Source: CAZDCZ01 sp964504155 (GTDB taxonomy: Bacteria > Bacteroidota > Bacteroidia > Bacteroidales > UBA12077). Taken from it: a stretch of 53,114 nucleotides of DNA. Position 1 is the first letter of the stretch. Each line of letters opens with the position of its first letter. The DNA lies in the NCBI GenBank assembly GCA_964504155.1, contig CAZDCZ010000005.1:1-53114 (forward strand), written 5' to 3'. Under the pieces are notes generated by a model, which did no database searches, was not told the DNA's origin, and saw nothing but the letters and a program-made list of their open reading frames with translations. Positions 26,299 to 35,127 of this stretch are shown piece after piece. A program made the position numbers and the translations under genes.

Positions 26299-28359
26299 AT
26301 GAAAAATACAGGTATTATATTATCATTAATTGTGCTATTGTTTACACAATGTACAAACCAGAATGATAAAAAAGCAAATGAGATAAAAAATATTAATGGA
26401 AATGTTATTATTGAAGTGCAAAATGCTCTGGTAGAGAAATATGGAGCAGAAAACGAAATGCTTATTAAAAAAGGGGTTGCTCATACAGCTTCATTATGGA
26501 GAGAATCTGATGGAGATGTTAAAAGTTTCGAAGAGTTTTGTATAAGTAATTACATTTCAGATGCTGATGAGAAGGATTTAGTATTTTTAAAAACATCTAA
26601 GAATTTAGAATCTCTTTGGGGACATAATAATAAAATAACTCTCGATTTGCAGGAAAATGTACATCTGGATAATGGTCCCTTACATAGTATCGATGGTATA
26701 TTTGCATCTTATAGTCCTAATGCTCATTTCTCAGAAGATTTTTACAATAATAAAATAGCCTTTATTATATCTTTAAACTTTCCTGTTTATTCTTTAGAAG
26801 AAAAAACTAAATTAGGAGAAGAATGGACATCAAAAGAATGGGCATATGCGCGTTTAGGCGATGTATTTACTTCTAGAGTGCCGGCTGAACTAAAACAAGC
26901 TGTTAGTAATGCAGAAACAAATGCCAGTATGTATATTGCCAATTATAATATTTATATGGGGCATATATTGAATAAAGATGGGAAAAAGATTTTTCCTGAA
27001 GATATGGTGCTCCTATCCCATTGGAATTTACGCGATGAGATAAAAGCAAATTATGCAAATAAAGAAAATGGTATAGAAAAACAAGAAATGATATATACTG
27101 TTATGAAACGCATAATTGATCAATCAATACCTGAGAAAATAATAAATTCAGGCGAGTATGAATGGAATCCTATTGACAATAAAATATATAGCAATAATGA
27201 TGAAGTAGAATTTGTGCCCGAACCTAATACTCGATATTTACAGATGCTTAATAATTTTAATGTTCTTAAGGCAGAAGATTCATATTTTCCGGTTCTCAAT
27301 ACATTTATAAAGCGAAAATTTTCGGGAGAAATGGAAATTCCACAATCTGAGGTTGAAGAATTGTTTAATGAATTTTTATTATCGCCTCAGGTTAAAAAAG
27401 TTGGAGAATTAATAAGTACGCGTTTAGGAAGAGACTTAAAACCTTTCGATATTTGGTATGATGGATTTAAAGCACGTAGTTCTATCTCTGAAGAAAAATT
27501 AAACTTAATAACTGAAACAAAATATCCTAATGCAATAGCATTAAACGATAATCTCGATGAATTATTAATGAAACTTGATTGGAGTAAAGAAAGAGCTGAT
27601 TTTATTGCCTCGAAAATCTCTGTTGATCCTGCACGTGGTTCGGGTCATGCATGGGGAGCACAAATGAAATCTGAAAAAGCTCATCTGAGAACAAGAATTC
27701 CTGAAAAAGGAATGAATTATAAAGGATATAATATTGCAATTCATGAATTCGGACATAATGTCGAGCAAACAATATCTTTACACGATGTAGATTATTATAT
27801 CTTGAATGGTGTTCCTAATACTGCATTTACCGAAGCGTTGGCATTTATCTTCCAAAAAAGAGATTTACAGTTGTTAGGTATCGAAGATAAAAATCCTGAT
27901 AAAGAATATCTTCAAACATTAGATGATTTTTGGTCGGTTTACGAAATTATGGGTGTATCGATGCTCGATATGAAAGTTTGGAAATGGTTATATGCAAATC
28001 CTGATGCTACCAAAGCTGAGTTAAAAGAAGCTGTTATGCGCATTTCTAAAGAAATATGGAATAAGTATTATGCCGAAGTATTTGGAAGTAAAGACGAGCC
28101 TATTTTGGCTATTTATTCGCATATGATAAGTTACCCTTTATACTTATCGGCATATCCTATTGGTCATTTAATTGATTTTCAGGTTGACCGGTATTTAAGC
28201 GGAAAAGTATTTGCAAACGAAGTTGAAAGAATATGGAGTCAAGGTAAATTAACTCCGCAAGTATGGATGAGAAAAGCTGTTGGAGTTGAACTTTCGAATA
28301 AACCTATTCTCGAAGCAACAGACGAAGCTTTAGAACATATTAGCCTAAGTTCGATGTAA
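26299..28359 (+). CDS. Zinc metallopeptidase lipoprotein (HEFGH, gluzincin-like)
   Basis: 686 residues. The N-terminus MKNTGIILSLIVLLFTQC is a lipoprotein signal with Cys18. The zinc site is H482-E-F-G-H486 (YNIAIHEFGHNVEQTI), with a probable third ligand Glu512 in GVPNTAFTEALAF. This spacing resembles M3-type oligopeptidases (HExGH, then a Glu about 25 residues later). The rest, including SGHAWGAQMKSEKAHLRTRI, matches uncharacterised Bacteroidota proteins I recall only vaguely. It is likely a surface or periplasmic peptidase. Confidence 0.75.
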   Translation: MKNTGIILSLIVLLFTQCTNQNDKKANEIKNINGNVIIEVQNALVEKYGAENEMLIKKGVAHTASLWRESDGDVKSFEEFCISNYISDADEKDLVFLKTSKNLESLWGHNNKITLDLQENVHLDNGPLHSIDGIFASYSPNAHFSEDFYNNKIAFIISLNFPVYSLEEKTKLGEEWTSKEWAYARLGDVFTSRVPAELKQAVSNAETNASMYIANYNIYMGHILNKDGKKIFPEDMVLLSHWNLRDEIKANYANKENGIEKQEMIYTVMKRIIDQSIPEKIINSGEYEWNPIDNKIYSNNDEVEFVPEPNTRYLQMLNNFNVLKAEDSYFPVLNTFIKRKFSGEMEIPQSEVEELFNEFLLSPQVKKVGELISTRLGRDLKPFDIWYDGFKARSSISEEKLNLITETKYPNAIALNDNLDELLMKLDWSKERADFIASKISVDPARGSGHAWGAQMKSEKAHLRTRIPEKGMNYKGYNIAIHEFGHNVEQTISLHDVDYYILNGVPNTAFTEALAFIFQKRDLQLLGIEDKNPDKEYLQTLDDFWSVYEIMGVSMLDMKVWKWLYANPDATKAELKEAVMRISKEIWNKYYAEVFGSKDEPILAIYSHMISYPLYLSAYPIGHLIDFQVDRYLSGKVFANEVERIWSQGKLTPQVWMRKAVGVELSNKPILEATDEALEHISLSSM

Positions 28360-28390
28360 AATTTGACACACAGAAAGCTTACATCGAACT
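28348..28390 (+). repeat. Inverted repeat spanning the peptidase stop codon
   Basis: AGTTCGATGTAA (28348-28359) is perfectly complementary to TTACATCGAACT (28379-28390), with a 19-base loop. The left arm includes the last codons and the TAA stop. It precedes the real terminator by 33 bases and may protect the message 3' end. Confidence 0.5.
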
Positions 28391-28422
28391 AAGATTATTA
28401 AATAAGAAATTATTATATTTAA

Positions 28423-28455
28423 AAACCCGCATAGAATTTAATATGCGGGTTTTTT
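28423..28455 (+). terminator. Rho-independent terminator of the peptidase gene
   Basis: AAACCCGCAT (28423-28432) pairs with ATGCGGGTTT (28442-28451), followed by a T run and preceded by an A run. It serves the plus-strand peptidase and may also stop transcription from the minus strand. Confidence 0.88.
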
Positions 28456-28534
28456 ATTTGTCAATAAATAAATCGTTTACGAGAAGAATATTTTTTTTTT
28501 ATTGTTGTACAGTATTCGCTAGTGCCATTATTTT

Positions 28535-29560
28535 CTATAATTTGCTTTTTATCAGTTCAACAAAATTATTTATTTCTTCTTCGGTAGTATCGAAAGATGT
28601 CATCCAACGAACTTCAGATTTTGTTTCGTCCCAATCGTAGAAAAAGAATTCTTCTTTTAACTCCGGAATAATTTCTTTAGGTATAATTACAAATATTCCG
28701 TTTGCGTCAACTTTCTGAGTAATTTTTATTTGAGAAATAGTTTTGATTTTTGAAGCTAATAATTTTGCCATTATATTTGCATGTTTGGCATTTTCGTACC
28801 ATATGTCTTTAGAAAGATATCTATCGAATTGAGCCGAGATAAATCGCATTTTCGATGCTAACTGCATACCTTGTTTTCTAATGTATTTAAAATTTTCGCC
28901 TAAGCTTTTATCAAGAAAGATAATTGCTTCTCCATACATCATTCCATTTTTTGTACCTCCAAACGAAAGAATATCAACGCCTGCATCTGTTGTGAATTCT
29001 CTAAATTCTTGATTTAAACTAACAGCGGCGTTAGCTATTCTTGCTCCATCCATATGTAAATACATATTGTTTTTATGAGCATAATCGGCAATTTCTTTTA
29101 TTTCTTTTGCAGTATAAACTGTACCTAGTTCGCTTACTTGAGTTATAGAAATTATTTTTGGTTGAGAGTGATGTTCGAAGTTGATACCTTTCATTTGTGT
29201 TTTAATAAAATCTACAGTAAGTTTCCCATTGGGAGTTTCGACAGTTAGTAATTTAAAACCGTTAAATTTCTCGGGTGCACCACATTCGTCTTCGTTAATA
29301 TGAGCTGTTTCGGCACAAATAACCGAATTCCACGAACGTGTGGCTGCATTTAATCCTAATACATTTGCTGCGGTACCAATAAATACAAAGTAAACATCAA
29401 TATCGTTGCCAAAATGTTCTTTAAATTTTGCTATTGCTTTTTCGGTATAAATATCATCGCCGTAAGCAACTGTGTGTCCTATATTTGCATTATTAATTGC
29501 CTTCATTATTTCGGGATGTATTCCCGAATTGTTATCGCTTGCAAAACCACGTTTATTCAT
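28535..29560 (-). CDS. ltaE: Low-specificity L-threonine aldolase
   Basis: 341 residues from the Met at 29560 (MNKRGFASDNNSGIHPEIMK); an in-frame Met 30 bases upstream adds ten atypical residues. It is a fold-type I PLP enzyme with the Schiff-base Lys204 in SFGGTKNGMM and the cofactor Asp in HMDGARIANAA. It cleaves L-threonine/allo-threonine to glycine and acetaldehyde. Complete length for the family. Confidence 0.92.
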   Translation of the reverse strand: MNKRGFASDNNSGIHPEIMKAINNANIGHTVAYGDDIYTEKAIAKFKEHFGNDIDVYFVFIGTAANVLGLNAATRSWNSVICAETAHINEDECGAPEKFNGFKLLTVETPNGKLTVDFIKTQMKGINFEHHSQPKIISITQVSELGTVYTAKEIKEIADYAHKNNMYLHMDGARIANAAVSLNQEFREFTTDAGVDILSFGGTKNGMMYGEAIIFLDKSLGENFKYIRKQGMQLASKMRFISAQFDRYLSKDIWYENAKHANIMAKLLASKIKTISQIKITQKVDANGIFVIIPKEIIPELKEEFFFYDWDETKSEVRWMTSFDTTEEEINNFVELIKSKL

Positions 29561-29663
29561 AATATATTTTGTTTTTGTATTTAGATACAAATGTATAATT
29601 TTTTAGATAATTAATATTTATTTGTACAATTACTAAAAATGCTAATATTTATATTTAATTTGT

Positions 29664-30470
29664 ATGTTCAAAAAAAATAAAAACATGAATAAAACAATAA
29701 GCTTTTATAGAAAATTTTACGATTTTATTCTTTCTAGAAGATATAATATGATTCTTAAAAATTATGAGGTATTAAAGACTGGTTCTCCTAAATTAATACT
29801 TCCAAACCATCAATCGCATATGGATCCTCAAATAATTGCGGTTAAAGTATATAAATACGTAGAATTTTCGCCTGTGTCTTCAGAACGACTTTTTTCTACC
29901 CCAATTATTGGTTATTTTTTAAAAAAACTGGGAGCAGTAAAAGTAAGCGATTTTCGTGCCGGAAATAAAGATCTTAATGTGTTAAATCATATAACCGAAA
30001 AAGTAAATGAAGCTCTAAGTAATGGTAAAAATATAATTATATTTCCATCGGGGAAGCTTACAAATAGTGGTTTAGAAAAAATTCAGAATAAACAAAGTGC
30101 GTATTCTGTAGTTTCAACAATGCCCGATAATGTTGAGGTTATTGGAGTGAGATTTCGAGGATTATGGGGAAGCATGTGGTCGAAAGCATGGGATGGTACT
30201 CGTCCCGAATTCTTGAAAACATTCTTAAAAGGATTTTTTTATTTTTTTGCTAATTTTATTTTTTTTATTCCGAAAAGAAAAGTAACAATTGAGTTCGAAA
30301 ATATTACTGTTGAAGCTAAACAGCATGTCCGAAAAGGAAGAAAAGAATTTAATACTTTTCTCGATAATTTCTATAATAAATATGGAGAAGAAAAACCTAT
30401 TTATATTAAACATTTCTTTTATGCTCCTAAGCTGAAAAAGACTTTGCCCGATAAAATTTCTAATCTGTAA
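29664..30470 (+). CDS. 1-acyl-sn-glycerol-3-phosphate acyltransferase-like (PlsC/LPLAT)
   Basis: 268 residues. The HX4D catalytic motif is His49-QSHM-Asp54 in LPNHQSHMDPQII. The later FPEG block appears as FPSG (IIIFPSGKLTNSG), a variant that may change the acceptor. It uses acyl-ACP or acyl-CoA to acylate a lysophospholipid or similar lipid at the inner membrane. A Met at 29685 is an alternative start. Confidence 0.82.
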   Translation: MFKKNKNMNKTISFYRKFYDFILSRRYNMILKNYEVLKTGSPKLILPNHQSHMDPQIIAVKVYKYVEFSPVSSERLFSTPIIGYFLKKLGAVKVSDFRAGNKDLNVLNHITEKVNEALSNGKNIIIFPSGKLTNSGLEKIQNKQSAYSVVSTMPDNVEVIGVRFRGLWGSMWSKAWDGTRPEFLKTFLKGFFYFFANFIFFIPKRKVTIEFENITVEAKQHVRKGRKEFNTFLDNFYNKYGEEKPIYIKHFFYAPKLKKTLPDKISNL

Positions 30471-30743
30471 ATTAGTTGATAGAACAACTATATTTGTTAA
30501 GCTTTTTATTAAAAAATATTAATGAAAAAACAATTGTATATATTAATCCAAAAGTTGCCAGTAGGATTAATCGAAAAGTTACCAGTTTGAGACACAAAAA
30601 TACAATTATTTATCATGTCAATTGTTAGTTTTTGTTCAAACTCAGGTTTGATTTTTAAAAATCCCGCTAGCCCCGACATGTTGTCGGTGCTTATTAACGG
30701 CAAATGTTCTGTGCTAAATACTTGTTGTTATTTTGATTTATGT
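30471..30743. other. Region with mobile-element-end-like repeat and REP palindrome
   Basis: At about 30546-30595 there are two tandem AAAAGTT(G/A)CCAGT words within a segment that resembles, inverted, 52562-52615. At about 30667-30687 a palindrome GCCCCGACA...TGTCGGTGC resembles the REP palindromes at 31322 and 53031. No gene is visible. Confidence 0.45.
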
Positions 30744-31302
30744 ATGATAAATATAAGATAAGGATAAAGCATACTTTATAACAGTAATAACGGTTGGTTG
30801 GGTAGATGTATTTACTCGCCCAAATCATAAAAAACTTATAATTAATTCGTTGCAATATTGTATAAAGAATAAAGGCTTAATTGTTTTTGCCTATTGTTTA
30901 ATGCCAAGTCATTTACATACGATATGCAAGGCAGAAGGCAAAGTGTCTTTATCGGATGTTTTGCGCGATTTTAAGACATTCTCATCAAAAAATGTAATTA
31001 GTCAAATACAAGAAGAGCCCGAGAGCAGAAGAGAATTGATGTTAGAATATTTTTCAAAAGCATGTTTGCATCTGAAAAAAAAGCAAAATTATAAAGTTTG
31101 GTAAGATAGTAATCAGGCAAAAGAAATATTTAGCACTTCTTTTTTGTATTAGAAATTAGAATATATACATAATAATCCTGTTCAGGATTTAATAGTTGAA
31201 AAAGCAGAAGATTATTTATATAGTTCTGCAAGAAATTATGCAGAATTAGATAGTTTCTTCGATGTTTTTGTGCTAGATTATAAACCACTAATTCAAAATT
31301 AG
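30744..31302 (+). pseudogene. REP-associated tyrosine transposase (RAYT, IS200-like), decayed
   Basis: The frame reads TVGWVDVFTRPNHKKLIINS, then the HUH-type motif MPSHLHTICKAEG, then SLSDVLRDFKTFSSKNVISQ and FSKACLHLKKKQNYKVW. Here it hits TAA, continues DSNQAKEIFSTSFLY, hits TAG, and continues KLEYIHNNPVQDLIVEKAED, ending FDVFVLDYKPLIQN at TAG 31300-31302. Both stops are single C-to-T changes of Gln codons. The first codons also appear frameshifted near 30760. RAYTs mobilise REP palindromes; one lies right after this gene. A second copy begins at the window end on the other strand. Confidence 0.88.
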
Positions 31303-31321
31303 AAATGATTGTTTTCTCCTG

Positions 31322-31348
31322 CTGGCACGGACAACATGTCCGCGCCAG
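31322..31348. repeat. REP palindrome next to RAYT
   Basis: CTGGCACGGACA (31322-31333) pairs with TGTCCGCGCCAG (31337-31348), with one mismatch and a 3-base loop. The inverse copy occurs at 53031-53053, also next to a RAYT 3' end, and a diverged copy lies at about 30667-30687. Confidence 0.8.
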
Positions 31349-31932
31349 GAGAAAGAGTCCTTTAACGGTATTACGTAAAGTGATGAGACTTTTTTTTTGC
31401 ACTCAGAAAAGGGTTCGAAAAAAATAGAAAGGTGTCAGCAATAAGCAAGTAGCTGTAATTGTTTCTGCCGACCGAAAAAACACAATAGATATAAATGTTG
31501 CTTGTTTAGGTAGAATTACAAAAGATAATATAATTCAGGCTATAGGAAATAAGGTTAAAGACAGAACAGTTTTGTGCACAGACGGTTATGTTAGCTATAA
31601 AGGATTTGCATTAGATAATTCAATTGAACATCGCGTATTAATAGCAGACTTAAAGCAATATGTAAAACAAAAGAAATATCACATTCAACATGTAAATTCA
31701 ATGCATAGCCGTATGAAAAATTAGATTGACAAGCAATTGCTTGGGTTTGCATCAAAATATTTACAGAATTATATTAATTGGTTTCATGTAAAAGAAAAAA
31801 TTACAGAATCTGAATTTATTGAAAGTATTATTGAATTAAGTGTTGCTAATACTAATGCAATAAAGGATTATAGAAGCATTGAAGAAAAGTATGCTAACTT
31901 GATGCATTTAGCATAGTTATTTTAAACTAGAG
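31349..31932 (+). mobile_element. IS1595-family element, truncated copy
   Basis: Nearly identical to 35579-36199. It lacks the left half of the element and has a 37-base internal deletion between two AGAAAGG words. It ends just short of the outer GGCTC terminus (GAGAC instead of GAGCC). The transposase part reads SKQVAVIVSADRKNTIDINV, CTDGYVSYKGFALDN and HVNSMHSRMKN, then TAG, IDKQLLGFASKYLQNYINWF, ending at TAG 31914-31916. It directly abuts the REP palindrome. Confidence 0.85.
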
Positions 31933-32235
31933 ACAAGTATTCTTTTATATTTCTTTGAGCTAATCGCTCAATTTAGGTATTAATTTAAATTGTAAATATT
32001 CGCCAATGGATTTAGTGAAATTTCTAAAAGAAATTAAAAAGAATGATAATGAATTTTTTTTATAGATGATTTATGTAATGGTATTTGGAAAGTATTTTAT
32101 AGAATCGTATTTTTGGGATGCTTTAATGAAAATGAATTAAGAAATAAAGAAAAATCAATAAGGTTAGAAACTAATTTAGTGTAAAGTCTAATCTTTAACT
32201 TGTGTAAAGTATGTATTTTAACGAACATAGAAAAA
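31933..32235 (+). other. Short region with possible toxin-like relic
   Basis: About 300 bases. A broken frame MDLVKFLKEIKKNDNEFF, a stop, then (shifted) DDLCNGIWKVFYRIVFLGCF and RNKEKSIRLETNLV faintly recalls RelE/HigB-type toxins, but the similarity is weak. Nothing else is evident; the LytTR promoter should be near 32200. Confidence 0.25.
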
Positions 32236-33084
32236 ATGCTTAAATTTTTAAATAAACCTTACCCTTTCAACGATGATTTAAGATATAATGCTAAAATTAT
32301 TCTTTTTATAAGTCTGGGTGTTTTAGTTTTTCTGTTGATTTTTCAACCAATCGATTTTGCTACATGGTCAAAAAAGGAAATTTTTTATTTAGTTGCTGGT
32401 CTTGTCGCATCTACATTTCTAGTTCTTAGTGTAAATTTGATTATTATACCAATATTACTCCCTAAAATATTTTATAAAAATACATGGAATATAAAAAAAG
32501 AAATACTTTGGAATTTGTGGATACTTATTGCTATTTCAAGTAGCGATTTTTTATTTTACTCACAGATAGCTGGTATAATTGATATAAATTTTTTCGATAT
32601 TACTAAAATTTTGTTACTTGGATTACTTCCTGTTGCTGTTCTAATTACAATAAATCAAGAAAGGCTAGTACGTTTGCATTTGGTGTCAGCACAGCAATTA
32701 AATAAAAAATTACTTGAAAGCAAACAGCAGAATAATAATTTAATTTATTTTGAGTCAGACTATAAAAATGACATCCTCGTGATAAAAGCAGACTTGTTAA
32801 TTGCTATAAAATCTTCAGACAACTATATTGAAGTTTTTTACAAGAATGAAGGTCTGGTAAAAAAACAAATAATAAGAAGTTCTTTAAAGCGGGTTGAAGA
32901 ATTAATTAATAAATATGACTTTATTCTGCGTTGTCACAGAAGCTATATTGTTAATATTAACTTCATTAATGAAATACAGGGTAATCCGCAAGGATTTCAA
33001 CTTTTTATGGATAGCCTGAATTTTCCTGTATCTGTATCTCAAAAATACATTCATGAATTTAAAAACAAAATAAAACAGGCTTAA
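32236..33084 (+). CDS. Membrane-anchored LytTR transcription factor
   Basis: 282 residues from Met 32236. About four membrane segments lie in residues 20-160 (IILFISLGVLVFLLIF, LVAGLVASTFLVLSVNLIII, LWILIAISSSDFLFY, ILLLGLLPVAVLITI). A LytTR DNA-binding domain occupies the last ~100 residues (IAIKSSDNYIEVFY, SSLKRVEELINKYDFILRCH, RSYIVNINFINEIQGN, VSVSQKYIHEFKNKI). No receiver or kinase domain is present, so it is a one-component regulator that probably senses a membrane signal. Confidence 0.85.
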   Translation: MLKFLNKPYPFNDDLRYNAKIILFISLGVLVFLLIFQPIDFATWSKKEIFYLVAGLVASTFLVLSVNLIIIPILLPKIFYKNTWNIKKEILWNLWILIAISSSDFLFYSQIAGIIDINFFDITKILLLGLLPVAVLITINQERLVRLHLVSAQQLNKKLLESKQQNNNLIYFESDYKNDILVIKADLLIAIKSSDNYIEVFYKNEGLVKKQIIRSSLKRVEELINKYDFILRCHRSYIVNINFINEIQGNPQGFQLFMDSLNFPVSVSQKYIHEFKNKIKQA

Positions 33085-33183
33085 TCTTCACCCCTCTATA
33101 TTCTATTTTTATCCCTAAATTATTGTATTATCCCTATTTTCCTTTCATTTACCACCTTTTCTTTCAGCGAAATAATTCATTAC

Positions 33184-33191
33184 TAATTTTG
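33184..33191 (+). promoter_or_regulatory. Possible -7 box before the glycosyltransferase relic
   Basis: TAATTTTG fits TAnnTTTG, five bases before the old start codon at 33196, so the start would be almost leaderless. There is no clear -33 box. Tentative; it may still drive the downstream flavoprotein gene. Confidence 0.25.
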
Positions 33192-33195
33192 CAAG

Positions 33196-33896
33196 ATGAA
33201 TTTCAAAAAAAGTACGAATAAGAAAATAACGGCAATCATTTGTGCTTATAACGAAGAGAAAACAATTAGTGATGTTGTGTCAATTATGTGTGCGATTATT
33301 TTTTTGATGAAGTAATTGTAATAGAATGATTCAACAGATAAAACCGATGATATTTTGAATGAACTCAATAAAAATTACGAATTTAAATACATTAAATTTA
33401 AGGAAAATAAAGGTAAGGGTTTTGCAATGGCGATCGATATTGAAAATGCAAGCAGTGAAATTATAGTGTTTGTTGATGCCAATTTGTATAATTTAACAGA
33501 AGAACATTTATTTGAATTGAGAATACCATTAGTACACAAAAAAGCAGATATGATACTTGGACAAGCAACCGAAACATTAATTAACTACAGTATAAATCCT
33601 TTTAAATCGTTTACAGGTGAAAGAGCAGTATTAAAAAAAGACATATTGCCTATTGTCGATAAAATGAAAAATTCAAGATTTGGTATTGAAACACTAATAA
33701 ATCTTTATTACCAATCAGAAGGGAAAAAGTAAAGTATGTAATACTTAAAGATTTAAAACATCCTACAAAATTTGATAAAGTTTCTAAACAGCAAGCATTA
33801 AAAGAATTCGCTAAAGAGGGACATCAAATTGCTTTAACTTCATTTAAAAATTTTGATTTAATAACAAGTTCAATAAAAAATAAATTAATAATATGA
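33196..33896 (+). pseudogene. Family 2 glycosyltransferase, frameshifted
   Basis: It begins MNFKKSTNKKITAIICAYNE, with EKTISDVV typical of a GT2 start. After VSIMCAIIF a stop appears. The following DEVIVI and NDSTDKTDDILNELNK lie in shifted frames. A 125-codon open stretch follows (33355-33732: ENKGKGFAMAIDIENASSEI, VFVDANLYNL with the metal-binding region). The C-terminus KVKYVILKDLKHPTKFDKVS continues in another frame to TGA 33894-33896, overlapping the next ATG. At least three indels make it inactive. In life it was translationally coupled to the flavoprotein gene. Confidence 0.82.
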
Positions 33897-34999
33897 AATC
33901 ATTAAAAATAGGAAATATAACATTAAAAGTTCCCATAATACAAGGAGGGATGGGAGTTGCTATTTCTTTATCAGGTTTAGCATCAGCTGTTGCAAACGAA
34001 GGCGGTATTGGTGTAATATCTGCCGTAGGTATAGGAATGACAGAACCTGACTATATAAAAAATTTTAGAAACGCTAATAAACGAGCACTAAGAAAAGAAA
34101 TAAGAAAAGCAAGAGAATTGTCTCCACACGGAGTAATTGGTGTAAACCTTATGGTAGCTGTATCTGATTTTGACGACTTACTTAAAGTTGCAATAGATGA
34201 AAAAATAGATGTTGTTTTCATTAGCGCAGGATTACCTTTGAAAAATCCTGTTAATCTTCCTGTTGAAGTGTTAGAAAATTCAGGAGTAAAAATAATTCCA
34301 AAAGTTTCTTCAGCAAGGGCAACAAATCTTATTTTTAAGTATTGGAGTAATAATTATAATCGAGTTCCTGACGGAATAGTTATAGAAGGACCTTTGGCAG
34401 GTGGTCATGAAGGATTTAGGAAAAATGATTTGATTAACCCTCAAATTAAATTATCTGATTTGATAGAAGAAACCGTCAAAGTATTAAAACCTTTTGAAGA
34501 AAAATTTGATAAAGAAATCCCTGTTATTGCGGCAGGTGGTATTTATACCGGTGATGATATATATAAAATAATGCAATCAGGTGCAAAAGCAGTTAAAATG
34601 GGAACTCGTTTTGTTCCCACTTTTGAATGTGATGCTGATGAAGAATTCAAGAAGTCATATATTTCGGCAAAAAAAGAAGATATTGGTATTATTGATAGTC
34701 CTGTTGGTCTACCTGCTCGAGTTATAAAAAATACGTTTGTTGAAGATATTATTAATGGAATAAAAAAACCCATTAATTGTCCTTGGAAATGTCTTAAAAC
34801 TTGTAATTATAAAGAAGTTTCATTTTGTATTGCACAAGCCTTATTTAATGCTGCTCAGGGAAAAATGGAAAAAGGTTTTGCATTTGCTGGAACTAATGCC
34901 TATTTAACAGAAGAAATTACCTCTGTAGAAAAGGTGTTTACTCAACTAAAAGATGAGTATCTTCAACAATATCGAGAAGAAATGATGATGAGTAAATAA
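33893..34999 (+). CDS. Nitronate monooxygenase-family FMN enzyme
   Basis: 368 residues, a TIM-barrel flavoprotein. The N-terminal VPIIQGGMGVAISLSGLASA and GGIGVISAVG, the FMN-binding GPLAGGHEGF and IPVIAAGGIYTGDDIYKIMQ, and GAKAVKMGTRFV are family hallmarks. Enzymes of this fold oxidise nitronates or act as FabK-like enoyl reductases; the sequence fits the nitronate monooxygenase branch, with a Cys-rich insert (CPWKCLKTCNYKEVSFC, about 295-315) that I do not recall in FabK. It overlaps the dead glycosyltransferase stop by 4 bases (ATGA). Confidence 0.8.
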   Translation: MKSLKIGNITLKVPIIQGGMGVAISLSGLASAVANEGGIGVISAVGIGMTEPDYIKNFRNANKRALRKEIRKARELSPHGVIGVNLMVAVSDFDDLLKVAIDEKIDVVFISAGLPLKNPVNLPVEVLENSGVKIIPKVSSARATNLIFKYWSNNYNRVPDGIVIEGPLAGGHEGFRKNDLINPQIKLSDLIEETVKVLKPFEEKFDKEIPVIAAGGIYTGDDIYKIMQSGAKAVKMGTRFVPTFECDADEEFKKSYISAKKEDIGIIDSPVGLPARVIKNTFVEDIINGIKKPINCPWKCLKTCNYKEVSFCIAQALFNAAQGKMEKGFAFAGTNAYLTEEITSVEKVFTQLKDEYLQQYREEMMMSK

Positions 35000-35127
35000 C
35001 TACTGTTGGTAACACCTAAAAATATAAAAGTTCTGTAGAGTAAGGTTTACTGCAGATTTTATATTCAACAAAAAAAATAGTACATTTGGTGAATAGTGCT
35101 AAAAATGAAGATGATAGCAACTGTTAA

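Noticed and set aside
30494..30500. GTTAAGC, which fits the integron R' consensus.
   Set aside because: No palindrome or matching R'' core lies at a suitable distance; a 7-base degenerate match is expected by chance.
31130..31402. A 90-codon minus-strand open frame.
   Set aside because: It runs antisense through the RAYT 3' end, the REP and the IS1595 start, all of which are explained by plus-strand genes.
31933..32199. A RelE/HigB-type toxin gene.
   Set aside because: Only a faint resemblance in two broken frames; reported only as a possible relic.
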